Positions 43,179 through 50,929 of a DNA stretch of 64,000 bases are shown piece by piece. The translations under genes and the position numbers were made by a program. How positions within the stretch are numbered: the stretch's first letter is position 1; every line of letters starts with the position of its first letter. The notes under the pieces are model-generated. The model was not told the DNA's origin, made no database searches, and saw only the letters and a list, made by a program, of their open reading frames with translations. Source of the stretch: Bog-473 sp052140165 (GTDB lineage: Bacteria > Actinomycetota > Acidimicrobiia > Acidimicrobiales > RAAP-2); contig JBKQUM010000078.1 in assembly GCA_052140165.1 (NCBI GenBank), forward strand, positions 15,072-79,071, given 5' to 3'.

Positions 43179-44269
43179 GCGGCATCCACCACTTCGTCCC
43201 CGTCCTGCACCGTGGCGACGCGGTGGGGCGCCACACCCTCCGCCTCCGGGACGCCACCCGCGCCCGCGGCATCCGCTCCGACATCTACGTCGACACCGTC
43301 GAGGCGGAGACGGCGGGCGAGACCGTTCCCGTGCTCGACTACCCCGGGGCGGCCGACAGCGGCGACGTCGTCGTCTACCAGTTCGCCACGGCGTCGGCCA
43401 TGGCACCGTGGCTCGCCGGCCGGTCCGAAACCCTGGTCGTCAACTACCACAACATCACGCCACCCGACCTCATGGCGCCGTGGGACAACCACCTCGCCCT
43501 CGGCCAGCTGCGCGCCCAGGGCGACCTGCGCGTGCTGGCGCCCCGCACGACGCTCGCGGTCGCCGATTCCGCCTACAACGAGGCGCATCTCGCCGGGTCG
43601 GGGTTCGCCGCCACGGCCGTGATCCCACCGTCGGCCGCCCTCGACGCCGGCGTCACAGCGGCGGCGCGCGCCAGCCGGCCACCGGCGCCGCGGCCCGCAG
43701 GGAGCGGCGCACGCTGGCTGGCGGTCGGGAGGGTGTCGCCCAACAAGGCGCTGGAGAGCACCGTCGCCGCCCTGGCCGTGGCCCGGGCCCACGGCGACCC
43801 GGGCGCCACGCTGCAGATCATCGGGAAGCCGGCCACGGAGTCGTACGTGTCCTCGCTGCAGCGCTACGTGGCGGAGCTGGGGCTGGCCGGCGCGGTCATC
43901 TTCGCCGGCCACGCGAGCGACGCGACCGTCGCGGCCGCGTACGGCAGCGCGGATGTGCTCGTGGTGACCTCCGAGCACGAGGGCTTCTGCGTCCCGGTGG
44001 TCGAGGCGATGTCCGCCGGGCTGCCCGTGGTCGCCTTCGACCAGGGTGCGGTGCCCGAGGTGCTCGGCGACGCCGGGGTCCTCGTCGCCGACAAGGACCC
44101 CTACGCCCTCGCGAGCTCCATCAGGGACCTGCTGGCCGACGCGCCGCGCCGTGCGGCCCTCGGCGAGGCGGGACGCCGTCGTCTGGCCGAGCTCGACCTC
44201 GACACGGCCGCCGACCGGTTCGTGAGCCTGCTGATCCCCCTGGCGCCGGAGGCAGGCGCATCGACATGA
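43175..44269 (+). CDS. Glycosyltransferase family 4 (HNxT subgroup)
   Basis: A 364-residue GT-B enzyme with IHHFVPVLHRGDAVGRHTLRLR at the N-terminus, NYHNITPPDLMAPWDN in the acceptor domain and EHEGFCVPVVEAM at the donor site. The downstream gene at 44266 is a tandem duplicate (NYHNVTPPECYAPWDN, QHEGFGVPVIEAM). GTG 43175 overlaps the methyltransferase-like stop and its own stop overlaps the duplicate (ATGA), so the three genes form a cassette like that at 28832-32144. Sugar and acceptor unknown. Confidence 0.87.
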   Translation: MSGIHHFVPVLHRGDAVGRHTLRLRDATRARGIRSDIYVDTVEAETAGETVPVLDYPGAADSGDVVVYQFATASAMAPWLAGRSETLVVNYHNITPPDLMAPWDNHLALGQLRAQGDLRVLAPRTTLAVADSAYNEAHLAGSGFAATAVIPPSAALDAGVTAAARASRPPAPRPAGSGARWLAVGRVSPNKALESTVAALAVARAHGDPGATLQIIGKPATESYVSSLQRYVAELGLAGAVIFAGHASDATVAAAYGSADVLVVTSEHEGFCVPVVEAMSAGLPVVAFDQGAVPEVLGDAGVLVADKDPYALASSIRDLLADAPRRAALGEAGRRRLAELDLDTAADRFVSLLIPLAPEAGAST

Positions 44270-45333
44270 GCGGCGTCCACCAGTTCGTCCCGATGCTGCA
44301 CCGCTCCGACGCGGTCGGGCGGCACACGCTGGCGCTCCGCGCCGTCCTGGCCGCCCGCGGCATCGCGTCCCGGATTTACGTCGACCTGGTCGATCCCGAC
44401 ACGGCGAACGAGACGCGGCCGTTCGCGAGCTACGCGGACGAGGCCGCGCCGGGCGACGTGCTCGTCTACCAGTTCGCCACCGCGTCGGCCATCGCGTCCT
44501 GGCTGGCCGGACGCCCAGAGACACTTGTCGTGAACTACCACAACGTGACGCCGCCGGAGTGCTACGCACCGTGGGACAACGCCATGGCGCGCCATCAGCT
44601 CCGGGCCCAGACCGAGCTCAGCGCACTGGCACCCCGCGCCGCGCTCGGCCTGGCGGTCTCCGCGTTCAACGAGGCCGAGCTGCGCCTGGCCGGCTTCGAC
44701 CGCACTGCGGTCGTGCCGCCGGCAGCCGTCGTCGACACCGGTGCCGCCGCCCACCGCAGAGGTGGTCCGCGTTCGGGGTCCGGTGCGCGCTGGATCAGCG
44801 TGGGGCGCCTCGCCCCCAACAAGGGCATCGAGTACGCGGTGATGGCGCTCCTGGTCACCCGCGCCCACCGCGACCCCGCAGCCACCCTCGAGGTCGTCGG
44901 GCGGCCCGTGGTGCCCTCCTACACGGCGGCTCTCCTCCGCTTCGTCGACGAGATGGGACTGCACGACGCCGTACGGTTCCGCGGCGCGCTGAGCGATGCC
45001 GATCTGGTGGCCGCCATGGCCCGCGCCGACGTGCTCGTGATCACCTCCCAGCACGAGGGCTTCGGGGTCCCGGTGATCGAGGCCATGACGATGGGCCTGC
45101 CCGTGGTCGCCCACCGCGGGGGCGCGCTCCCCGAGGTGGTGGGCGACGGTGGCCTGCTCGTGGACGCCACCGACCCGTGGGTGCTCGCCGGCGCGGTGTG
45201 GCGGCTGCTGGGGGAGGTGGGCCTGCGGGCGTCGCTGGCGGCGGCCGCATCCCGCAGGATCGCCGACCTCGACCTGGCCTCGGCCGGCGAGCGGGCCGTC
45301 GAACTCGTGGCCGCGCTGCGCCCGGGGGCCTGA
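44266..45333 (+). CDS. Glycosyltransferase family 4 (HNxT subgroup), tandem duplicate
   Basis: A 355-residue copy of the preceding enzyme. VHQFVPMLHRSDAVGRHTLALR, VLVYQFATASAIASWLAGRPETL and SVGRLAPNKGIEYAV line up with its neighbour along the whole length. The E-x7-E donor motif is QHEGFGVPVIEAM. The divergence between the two copies is large enough for different sugar or linkage preference, which would let one cassette lay down two linkages in sequence. ATG 44266 overlaps the previous stop. Confidence 0.87.
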   Translation: MSGVHQFVPMLHRSDAVGRHTLALRAVLAARGIASRIYVDLVDPDTANETRPFASYADEAAPGDVLVYQFATASAIASWLAGRPETLVVNYHNVTPPECYAPWDNAMARHQLRAQTELSALAPRAALGLAVSAFNEAELRLAGFDRTAVVPPAAVVDTGAAAHRRGGPRSGSGARWISVGRLAPNKGIEYAVMALLVTRAHRDPAATLEVVGRPVVPSYTAALLRFVDEMGLHDAVRFRGALSDADLVAAMARADVLVITSQHEGFGVPVIEAMTMGLPVVAHRGGALPEVVGDGGLLVDATDPWVLAGAVWRLLGEVGLRASLAAAASRRIADLDLASAGERAVELVAALRPGA

Positions 45334-45414
45334 GCTCGGGCCGGCAGGGTCCACCTCGTGCGTCACCGCCGTCGGTAACCTGCGCAACGCACCGAGGACG
45401 AGGAGGTCGACGCC

Positions 45415-46833
45415 GTGGGCAAACGAATTCGATGTGGAGACGGGTCTCGACGGGTGCGGCGGCTTCTCGTCGGTGCGGCGAGCGTCTCCGCCCTGGTCGC
45501 CGGCGGCGCCATCGCGGCGACTCCGGGCGACGCAGGTGCGGCGGCCACGGGAGCCACGGTCGTCAGCTTCTCCACCGTCGGCACGTCGACCTGGACCGTG
45601 CCGAGCGGCGTCTGCAAGGCGACATTCGACGTCTCCGGTGCACAGGGCGGCACCGGGGGAACCTATGACGGCGCCAACGGAGGCACCGGGGGTCTCGGCG
45701 GCGCGGTGGTGGCGAACGTCGGGGTCACCCCGGGTGCCTCTGTCCAGATCGATGTCGGCAGCGCCGGCGGCAACGGAGGAGCCCTCGCCGCAATCGGCGC
45801 CGGCGGTACAGGCGGCGGCGGTGCTGGTGGAACGGGTGAAGGCGCTGCCGGCGGCGGTGGTGGTGGCGCGTCCAACGTTCTGATCGGCGCGAGCGCACCG
45901 GTGATCGTGGCGGGCGGCGGCGGAGGAGGCGGTGCAGCCGGCCCCGGCGGCGAAGGCGCAAGCGGAGCGGCGGGCGGTACGGGAGGCGCATCGGCGACAG
46001 CCGGTTCCGCGGGTTACGACGCCGGATCCACGCCCCCCCTCGTGTCGGCCCAGGGCGGCCAGCCGGGAACGCTGAGAGGCCCTGGTGGCGGTGGCACCGT
46101 CGATCCGGCCGGGCCCGCCGCCGGTAGTGCGGGCAGCGGGGCAACGGGCGGAACGGGTGGCAGCGACGGCGACGGCGGCGGCGGTGGCGCGGGCGGCTAT
46201 GCCGGCGGCGGTGGTGGCGGGGCCGGTTACGGGGCCAGCGGTGCCGGTGGCGGTGGCGGCGCCAACTTCGGCCCGGCCGACGCCCAGATCACCGATGCCG
46301 CGCAGTCCGGGAACGGGCAGGTGACGGTCACGTACAGCCCCTGCGGGTACTGGCTGGCGGCCTCCGACGGTGGCGTCTTCAACTTCGGTCTCGGCTTCTA
46401 CCAGTCCATGGGCGGCCAGCACCTCAACGCGCCGATCGTCGGCATCGCCGCCACGCCTGACGGCAAGGGTTACTGGCTGGTGGCCTCCGACGGCGGCATC
46501 TTCAACTTCGGCGACGCCGGGTTCTATCTGTCCATGGGCGGCCAGCACCTCAACGCGCCCATCGTGGGCATGGCCACCACCCCTGACGGCGGCGGCTACT
46601 GGTTGGCGGCCTCCGACGGCGGCATCTTCAACTTCGGCGACGCCGGCTTCTACAAGTCGATGGGCGGCCAGCACCTCAACGCGCCAGTCGTGGGCATGGA
46701 AGCCGCCCCCAACGGCCTGGGCTACTGGCTGGTGGCCTCCGACGGCGGCATCTTCAACTTCGGCAGCGTGCCGCTGGTCGGCTCCATGGGCGGCCAGCAC
46801 CTCAACGCGCCGATTGTGGACATGGCGAGCTGA
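45415..46833 (+). CDS. Secreted glycine-rich protein with C-terminal GYWLVASDGG module
   Basis: A 472-residue protein. After a signal segment (LLVGAASVSALVAGGAIAA, cleavage likely near AGA-AA), residues about 45-80 form a beta strand region (VSFSTVGTSTWTVPSGVCKATFDVSGAQGG split over about 35 residues), followed by about 220 Gly-rich residues (GGGG runs, G-G-T-G-G, G-G-A-G-G). The order W-T-V-P ... GA-x-GG ... GG-G-G recalls the glycine-rich domain first named in ALK/LTK receptors. Four 42-residue repeats complete the protein. GTG 45415 has a GAGGACGAGGAGG site. It directly follows the second glycosyltransferase cassette. Confidence 0.82.
   Translation: MGKRIRCGDGSRRVRRLLVGAASVSALVAGGAIAATPGDAGAAATGATVVSFSTVGTSTWTVPSGVCKATFDVSGAQGGTGGTYDGANGGTGGLGGAVVANVGVTPGASVQIDVGSAGGNGGALAAIGAGGTGGGGAGGTGEGAAGGGGGGASNVLIGASAPVIVAGGGGGGGAAGPGGEGASGAAGGTGGASATAGSAGYDAGSTPPLVSAQGGQPGTLRGPGGGGTVDPAGPAAGSAGSGATGGTGGSDGDGGGGGAGGYAGGGGGGAGYGASGAGGGGGANFGPADAQITDAAQSGNGQVTVTYSPCGYWLAASDGGVFNFGLGFYQSMGGQHLNAPIVGIAATPDGKGYWLVASDGGIFNFGDAGFYLSMGGQHLNAPIVGMATTPDGGGYWLAASDGGIFNFGDAGFYKSMGGQHLNAPVVGMEAAPNGLGYWLVASDGGIFNFGSVPLVGSMGGQHLNAPIVDMAS
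46345..46830 (+). repeat. Four 126-bp coding repeats (GYWLVASDGG module)
   Basis: Four units, all nearly identical (IFNFGDAGFY, SMGGQHLNAP). This is the only module in the window without a degenerate first unit and with four rather than six units, so it may be a partial array or a recent reduction. Confidence 0.9.
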
Positions 46834-46877
46834 CCCGCCGCGACAGGCCGGGAGGGAGCGAAACGGCCCGTCGGGCC

Positions 46878-47960
46878 TCAGGGGGCCCCGACGGCCTGCC
46901 GCACGAGTGACACGAAGCGCCGCGTGGAGGCGCCCAGGTCGAAGCCTGCCGCCCGTTCCCGGCCGGCCGCCGCCAGCACCCGGCGCAGTGTCTGGTCCCC
47001 GAGCACGCGGCCGACGGCCGCCGCGAACGGCACGGCGGACTTGTCGGGGAGCACCAGCCCGGCGCCACCGACCGTCTCGGGCACGGCGGTGACGCCGTAG
47101 GCGACGATGGGGACGCCGTGCCCCATGGCCTCGGCCAGCGGGACGCAGAAGCCCTCGTGGTCCGAGGCCATCACGAAGACGTCGGCCGCCTGGAAGTACG
47201 CCTCGAGCTCGGCGCCGCTGACCGAGCCCGCCAGGTTCACGGCCTCGCTGAGACCGAGTTCCGCGATGAACGCGCGCAGGGCCGGCTCGTAGGCCGAGCC
47301 GAGCGGCGACCCGACCAGGTGCAGCCGGGCCGCGGGGTCGTCGACGCGGCGTAGGACGTCGAGCATCTTCACCAGGTCGTGCGGGGCCTTGTGGGGCGAG
47401 ATCTTCCCGACGTAGAGCAGGTCGGCCCCGCCGTCGCGCTCCTTACGGCGGGCCAGCGCGGCGACCAGCTCGGGGTCGGGGTCGTCGCTCTTGGAGTGCA
47501 TGTCGATCAGCAGCGGCACCACGGCGGTCCCGTGGTAGCCGAGCGCCTGCAGTTCGGACTCGTTGAACGCGGAGTCGGCGACGGCGAAGCGGCTCTGGGG
47601 AGCGAGTCGGGCCAGCTGCGTGCGTCCCAGCGCCGCCTCGTAGGCCACCGCGGGCTCCCAGTCGCGCAGCAGCTCGGCCGGCGTGATGTTGTGGTAGTTG
47701 ACGAGCTTGGGCTCCGAACGCGCCGCCAGGATGTCGTACACGGGGCTCCCGATCGACGCTTGGTACAGGAGCCACCGGTCGCGCCCGGCCCGCCCGAGCT
47801 CTGTCACGGGCCGACCCTCGTGCTCGACGTCGGGGGTGTGGCTGCCGTAGAACACCTCCGAGTCGATGCCCGCGGCGCGCAGACCGTCGCGCAGGTTGAG
47901 CGTGTGCACCCCGATGGCGTCACGACTGGCGAGCGACGGTATGACCTGGTCGACCCGCAC
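46878..47960 (-). CDS. Glycosyltransferase family 4 (HNxT subgroup)
   Basis: A 360-residue GT-B enzyme of the same subgroup: VDQVIPSLASRDAIGVHTLNLR at the start, NYHNITPAELLRDWEP in the middle and DHEGFCVPLAEAM at the donor site. GTG 47960 aligns with the N-termini of the relatives and lies eight bases after a TACACT -10 box (47969-47974, minus strand), as a leaderless transcript would; ATG 48008 is an in-frame alternative with a weak ribosome site. It is divergent from the SpoIID-like gene. Sugar and acceptor unknown. Confidence 0.85.
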   Translation of the reverse strand: MRVDQVIPSLASRDAIGVHTLNLRDGLRAAGIDSEVFYGSHTPDVEHEGRPVTELGRAGRDRWLLYQASIGSPVYDILAARSEPKLVNYHNITPAELLRDWEPAVAYEAALGRTQLARLAPQSRFAVADSAFNESELQALGYHGTAVVPLLIDMHSKSDDPDPELVAALARRKERDGGADLLYVGKISPHKAPHDLVKMLDVLRRVDDPAARLHLVGSPLGSAYEPALRAFIAELGLSEAVNLAGSVSGAELEAYFQAADVFVMASDHEGFCVPLAEAMGHGVPIVAYGVTAVPETVGGAGLVLPDKSAVPFAAAVGRVLGDQTLRRVLAAAGRERAAGFDLGASTRRFVSLVRQAVGAP

Positions 47961-48049
47961 GGCCGTGCAGTGTACCGGCGCGCTCCACACCCCGATTGCC
48001 TCCCCCATGCCACAATCCGCCCTGGTCGCGCCGCTAGCATTTTCGGATC

Positions 48050-50203
48050 GTGACGGATCGAGCCCATGTCGCGCGCCACGGTGCCCTCCTGCGACGGCGC
48101 AGCTCGATGCTGCTGGCGACGCTCTTGGTGTCGCTTGCCTTCGTGGTGCCAGCCGCCCTGTTCGGCCCGGCCTCGCCCGCGGCGGCCGACCTCGGCGCCC
48201 CCGACCGCCCGTCCGTGCCGGCGCTGGTCCCGTCGCCCCAGGCCCACGCCGTGCCGTCGGACACGACCGACGTGAAGGTCGCCATGACCGAGAACGACGG
48301 GCTCGATGTCATCGTGCAGTCGTCGGGTGGCGTCTCGGCGCCAGGTGTGTCCAGCGCGCCGGCCGTCCGGTTCCAACAGACCGGCGGGACGTGGGCGGTC
48401 GACACCGGTCTCACGTGTTCCGGCCCGTGGACCCAGGTCCTGGCCAACCAGACCACGCCCACCGCATCTCCGGTCGGCAACGGACTGCTCACGCTGTGCG
48501 TCGCGAGTTACAGCCCGACCGTCCATGGCACGTTGACGGCCCTCTACAACTCGGCGAATCAGGCCAGGACGGTGAACACGCTCCCGCTCGAGCAGTACGT
48601 GGCCGACACGGTGCCCGGGGAATCGCCGTCCAGCTGGGCCAACCTGGGTGGGTCCGGGCCGCAGGGCATGGATTGGGGCTTCCAGGAGCTCGAGGCCCAG
48701 GCGGTGGCCGTCCGGTCTTACGTGCTCGCCGACCTGGGCGGCTACGGCGGCTACGCCGACACCTGTGACCTCACCTGCCAGACGTACCGCGGCACCGAGT
48801 ACGAGACGGCGGCGAGCGTGGCTGCGGCCAACGACACCGCGGGCCAGGTGATGGTGATGCCCGGCGGCCAGATCGCGACCACCGAGTACTCCGCGTCGAC
48901 GGGCGGGTACACCTCGAGCTCCAACCAGGAGTCGCCGTTCACCGCCGTGCCCGACGACGGTGATGCGGTGTGCGTCACCGGAGCGTGCAACCCGAATCAC
49001 CAATGGACGACCTCGGTCAGCGGCGCCACCATTCAGGGAACCTGGCCCCAGATCGGGACGTTCACCGGTGTGAGCATCTCGTCCGAGGATCCCGGACATC
49101 CCAACGACGCTCCGTATGGACGCGTGGACACGATCACAATTGATGGAACCGCGCAGGACATCACGATTCCCGGCACCGAGTTCTACGTCGACCTCGGCCT
49201 CAACTCGGATCTCTTCAATGTGACCTCGGTCGGCGGAGGCACGGTGTCCATCGAAGGCCAGGGCTGGGGCCACGGCATCGGGATGGGCCAGTGGGGTGCG
49301 CTCGGCTACGCCATCGGCCAGGACAACGACGAGGGGAACTGGACCTATAAGCAGATCGTCGACCACTACTACGGCCCCGCCGAGCTGACCACCCTGGCCG
49401 ACGCGAGCAGCCAGCTCGACGGCGGGGTCGGCGGCTACTGGATCAACGCCACCGATGGTGGCGTGTTCAGCTTCGGCAACGCGCAGTTCCACGGCAGCAC
49501 GGGCGGCATGCATCTCAACGCGCCCGTCGTGGGCATCGCCTCGACGCACGACGCCGGCGGCTATTGGGAGGTGGCCACGGACGGCGGGGTGTTCAGCTTC
49601 GGCGACGCGCAGTTCCACGGCAGCACCGGGAGCATCCGCCTGAACAAGCCAATGGTGGGCATGGCGGTGACCCCCGACGGCGGCGGGTACTGGCTGGTGG
49701 CCTCCGACGGCGGGATCTTCGCCTACGGCGACGCCGGGTTCTACGGCAGCACGGGCAGCCTGCGCCTCAACAAGCCGGTCATCGGGATGGTGCCCACCAA
49801 CGACGGGTTCGGCTACTGGCTCATCGCGTCCGACGGCGGCGTGTTCGCCTTCGGTGACGCCGGCTTCTTCGGATCGCTCGGCGGCGCGCCTCCTTCCACT
49901 GCGCTCGTGGGCGTCGCCCCGACGCCCGGCGGCGGCGGGTACTGGGTGCTGGGTGCCAACGGCACCGTGTACGACTTCGGGGACGCTCCACAGGTCGGGA
50001 TTGCCACGGGGTCACCCGCGCTGGCGGCCATGAAGAGCCCGATGACCGGGCTGATCCCGGACTTCAGCGGGCAGGGCTTCATCGCCGTCGACGGCAGCGG
50101 GCAGGCCTTTGCCTACGGCGACGCGCCCTACTTCGGCGACGTGACCACCGCGGTGCCGGGCTACTCAGGCCATGCGGTCGGCATCGCCGCGACCCCGGGC
50201 TGA
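48050..50203 (+). CDS. Secreted SpoIID-domain protein with C-terminal GYWLVASDGG module
   Basis: A 717-residue secreted protein. A signal segment (MLLATLLVSLAFVVPAALFG) ends near ASPAAAD. Residues about 175-440 form a SpoIID/LytB domain: LPLEQYVADTVPGESPSSW, LEAQAVAVRSYVLAD, EYSASTGGYTSSS and GQGWGHGIGMGQWGALGYA are its four classic blocks. SpoIID proteins cut denuded glycan strands of peptidoglycan as lytic transglycosylases; the first-block Glu (in PGE) is kept. Six 42-residue units follow, the last two strongly diverged. The fusion places the module at the cell wall. It ends 39 bases inside the convergent HAD gene. Confidence 0.9.
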   Translation: MTDRAHVARHGALLRRRSSMLLATLLVSLAFVVPAALFGPASPAAADLGAPDRPSVPALVPSPQAHAVPSDTTDVKVAMTENDGLDVIVQSSGGVSAPGVSSAPAVRFQQTGGTWAVDTGLTCSGPWTQVLANQTTPTASPVGNGLLTLCVASYSPTVHGTLTALYNSANQARTVNTLPLEQYVADTVPGESPSSWANLGGSGPQGMDWGFQELEAQAVAVRSYVLADLGGYGGYADTCDLTCQTYRGTEYETAASVAAANDTAGQVMVMPGGQIATTEYSASTGGYTSSSNQESPFTAVPDDGDAVCVTGACNPNHQWTTSVSGATIQGTWPQIGTFTGVSISSEDPGHPNDAPYGRVDTITIDGTAQDITIPGTEFYVDLGLNSDLFNVTSVGGGTVSIEGQGWGHGIGMGQWGALGYAIGQDNDEGNWTYKQIVDHYYGPAELTTLADASSQLDGGVGGYWINATDGGVFSFGNAQFHGSTGGMHLNAPVVGIASTHDAGGYWEVATDGGVFSFGDAQFHGSTGSIRLNKPMVGMAVTPDGGGYWLVASDGGIFAYGDAGFYGSTGSLRLNKPVIGMVPTNDGFGYWLIASDGGVFAFGDAGFFGSLGGAPPSTALVGVAPTPGGGGYWVLGANGTVYDFGDAPQVGIATGSPALAAMKSPMTGLIPDFSGQGFIAVDGSGQAFAYGDAPYFGDVTTAVPGYSGHAVGIAATPG
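49433..50200 (+). repeat. Six 126-bp coding repeats (GYWLVASDGG module)
   Basis: The first four units are typical (FSFGDAQFHGSTGS, FAYGDAGFYGS). Unit five reads YWVLGANGTVYDFGDAP and unit six FIAVDGSGQAFAYGDAPYF: the aromatic start, the acidic G-D-A turn and the final VGIA survive while the rest has drifted. This tells which residues the fold needs. Confidence 0.85.
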
Positions 50204-50929
50204 CGCCGCGACGGCGGAGAGCCGGGGGAACCGGCGCAGCCGACCGAGCGGGCCGAGCCGGCCGGCGTCGACGCCGTGGTCGGCCGCGTTGAGCAGCCGG
50301 AGGTCGCCGCGGCTGTTGCCGTAGGCCCACAGGATCGGCTGCTCGCCGCCGCCGTTCGACAGCAGGCCCTGCGAGCGGAGGTAGACGACGAGGCCGGCGT
50401 ACTTCTCCGCCCCCCGGCAGTTCTTGCCCTCGTAGCCTCCGGTCAGCAGCCCGCCCCCCCCGACGGCCAGCCGGGTGGCGACGACCCCGTGGACCCCGAG
50501 CTCCTCCGCGGCGGGCAGCACGTAGCACTCGGGTGACGCGGAGACCACGACGATGTGATGGCCCTGCCGGCGGTGCCACTCGAGCCGGCGCAGGGTGTCG
50601 TCGCGCAGATGGCGTTGGAGGTGCCGGTGGGCGAACACCGCGGAGCGCCCGTCGACCTCGTCGATCGGGAGGCCGCCGAGCAGGCGCATGAACAGCTTCT
50701 CCTTCACGTGGTCGGCCGCATGCCCCCCCGTGACCGCGGCGCGGACAAGCTCGGGGGAGAGCCTGGCGACGGCGCGCAGCACGGGCCAGGTACCACGCAG
50801 GCTCACCAGGAACGGGAACACGCTGCCCGAGTCGGTGAGCGTGCCGTCGAAGTCGAAGGCGGCGACGGTCGGGCGTTCCGGCGACGGCGACCCGCCGGTC
50901 GCGCCGTCGTCAGTCGAGCGCAGTGCCAC
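50165..50929 (-). CDS. HAD-IB family phosphatase (SerB-like)
   Basis: A 254-residue haloacid-dehalogenase-superfamily phosphohydrolase. Motif I is AAFDFDGTLTDSGS with both Asp residues, motif II is VVVSASPECY, and motif IV is YGNSRGDLRLL. A helical cap lies between motifs I and II, as in subfamily IB (phosphoserine phosphatase-like). The substrate is open; some relatives act on lysophospholipid-type substrates. GTG 50929 is my start, within the end of the crotonase gene; GTG 50941 is possible. Its 3' end is antisense to the SpoIID-like gene for 39 bases. Confidence 0.8.
   Translation of the reverse strand: MALRSTDDGATGGSPSPERPTVAAFDFDGTLTDSGSVFPFLVSLRGTWPVLRAVARLSPELVRAAVTGGHAADHVKEKLFMRLLGGLPIDEVDGRSAVFAHRHLQRHLRDDTLRRLEWHRRQGHHIVVVSASPECYVLPAAEELGVHGVVATRLAVGGGGLLTGGYEGKNCRGAEKYAGLVVYLRSQGLLSNGGGEQPILWAYGNSRGDLRLLNAADHGVDAGRLGPLGRLRRFPRLSAVAASARGRGDADRMA

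Noticed and set aside
44101..46800. A 899-codon open frame on the minus strand opposite a glycosyltransferase and the glycine-rich gene
   Set aside because: It is a high-GC shadow: low-complexity, His/Asp/Gly-rich translation with no motifs, while the plus strand has clear domain signatures.
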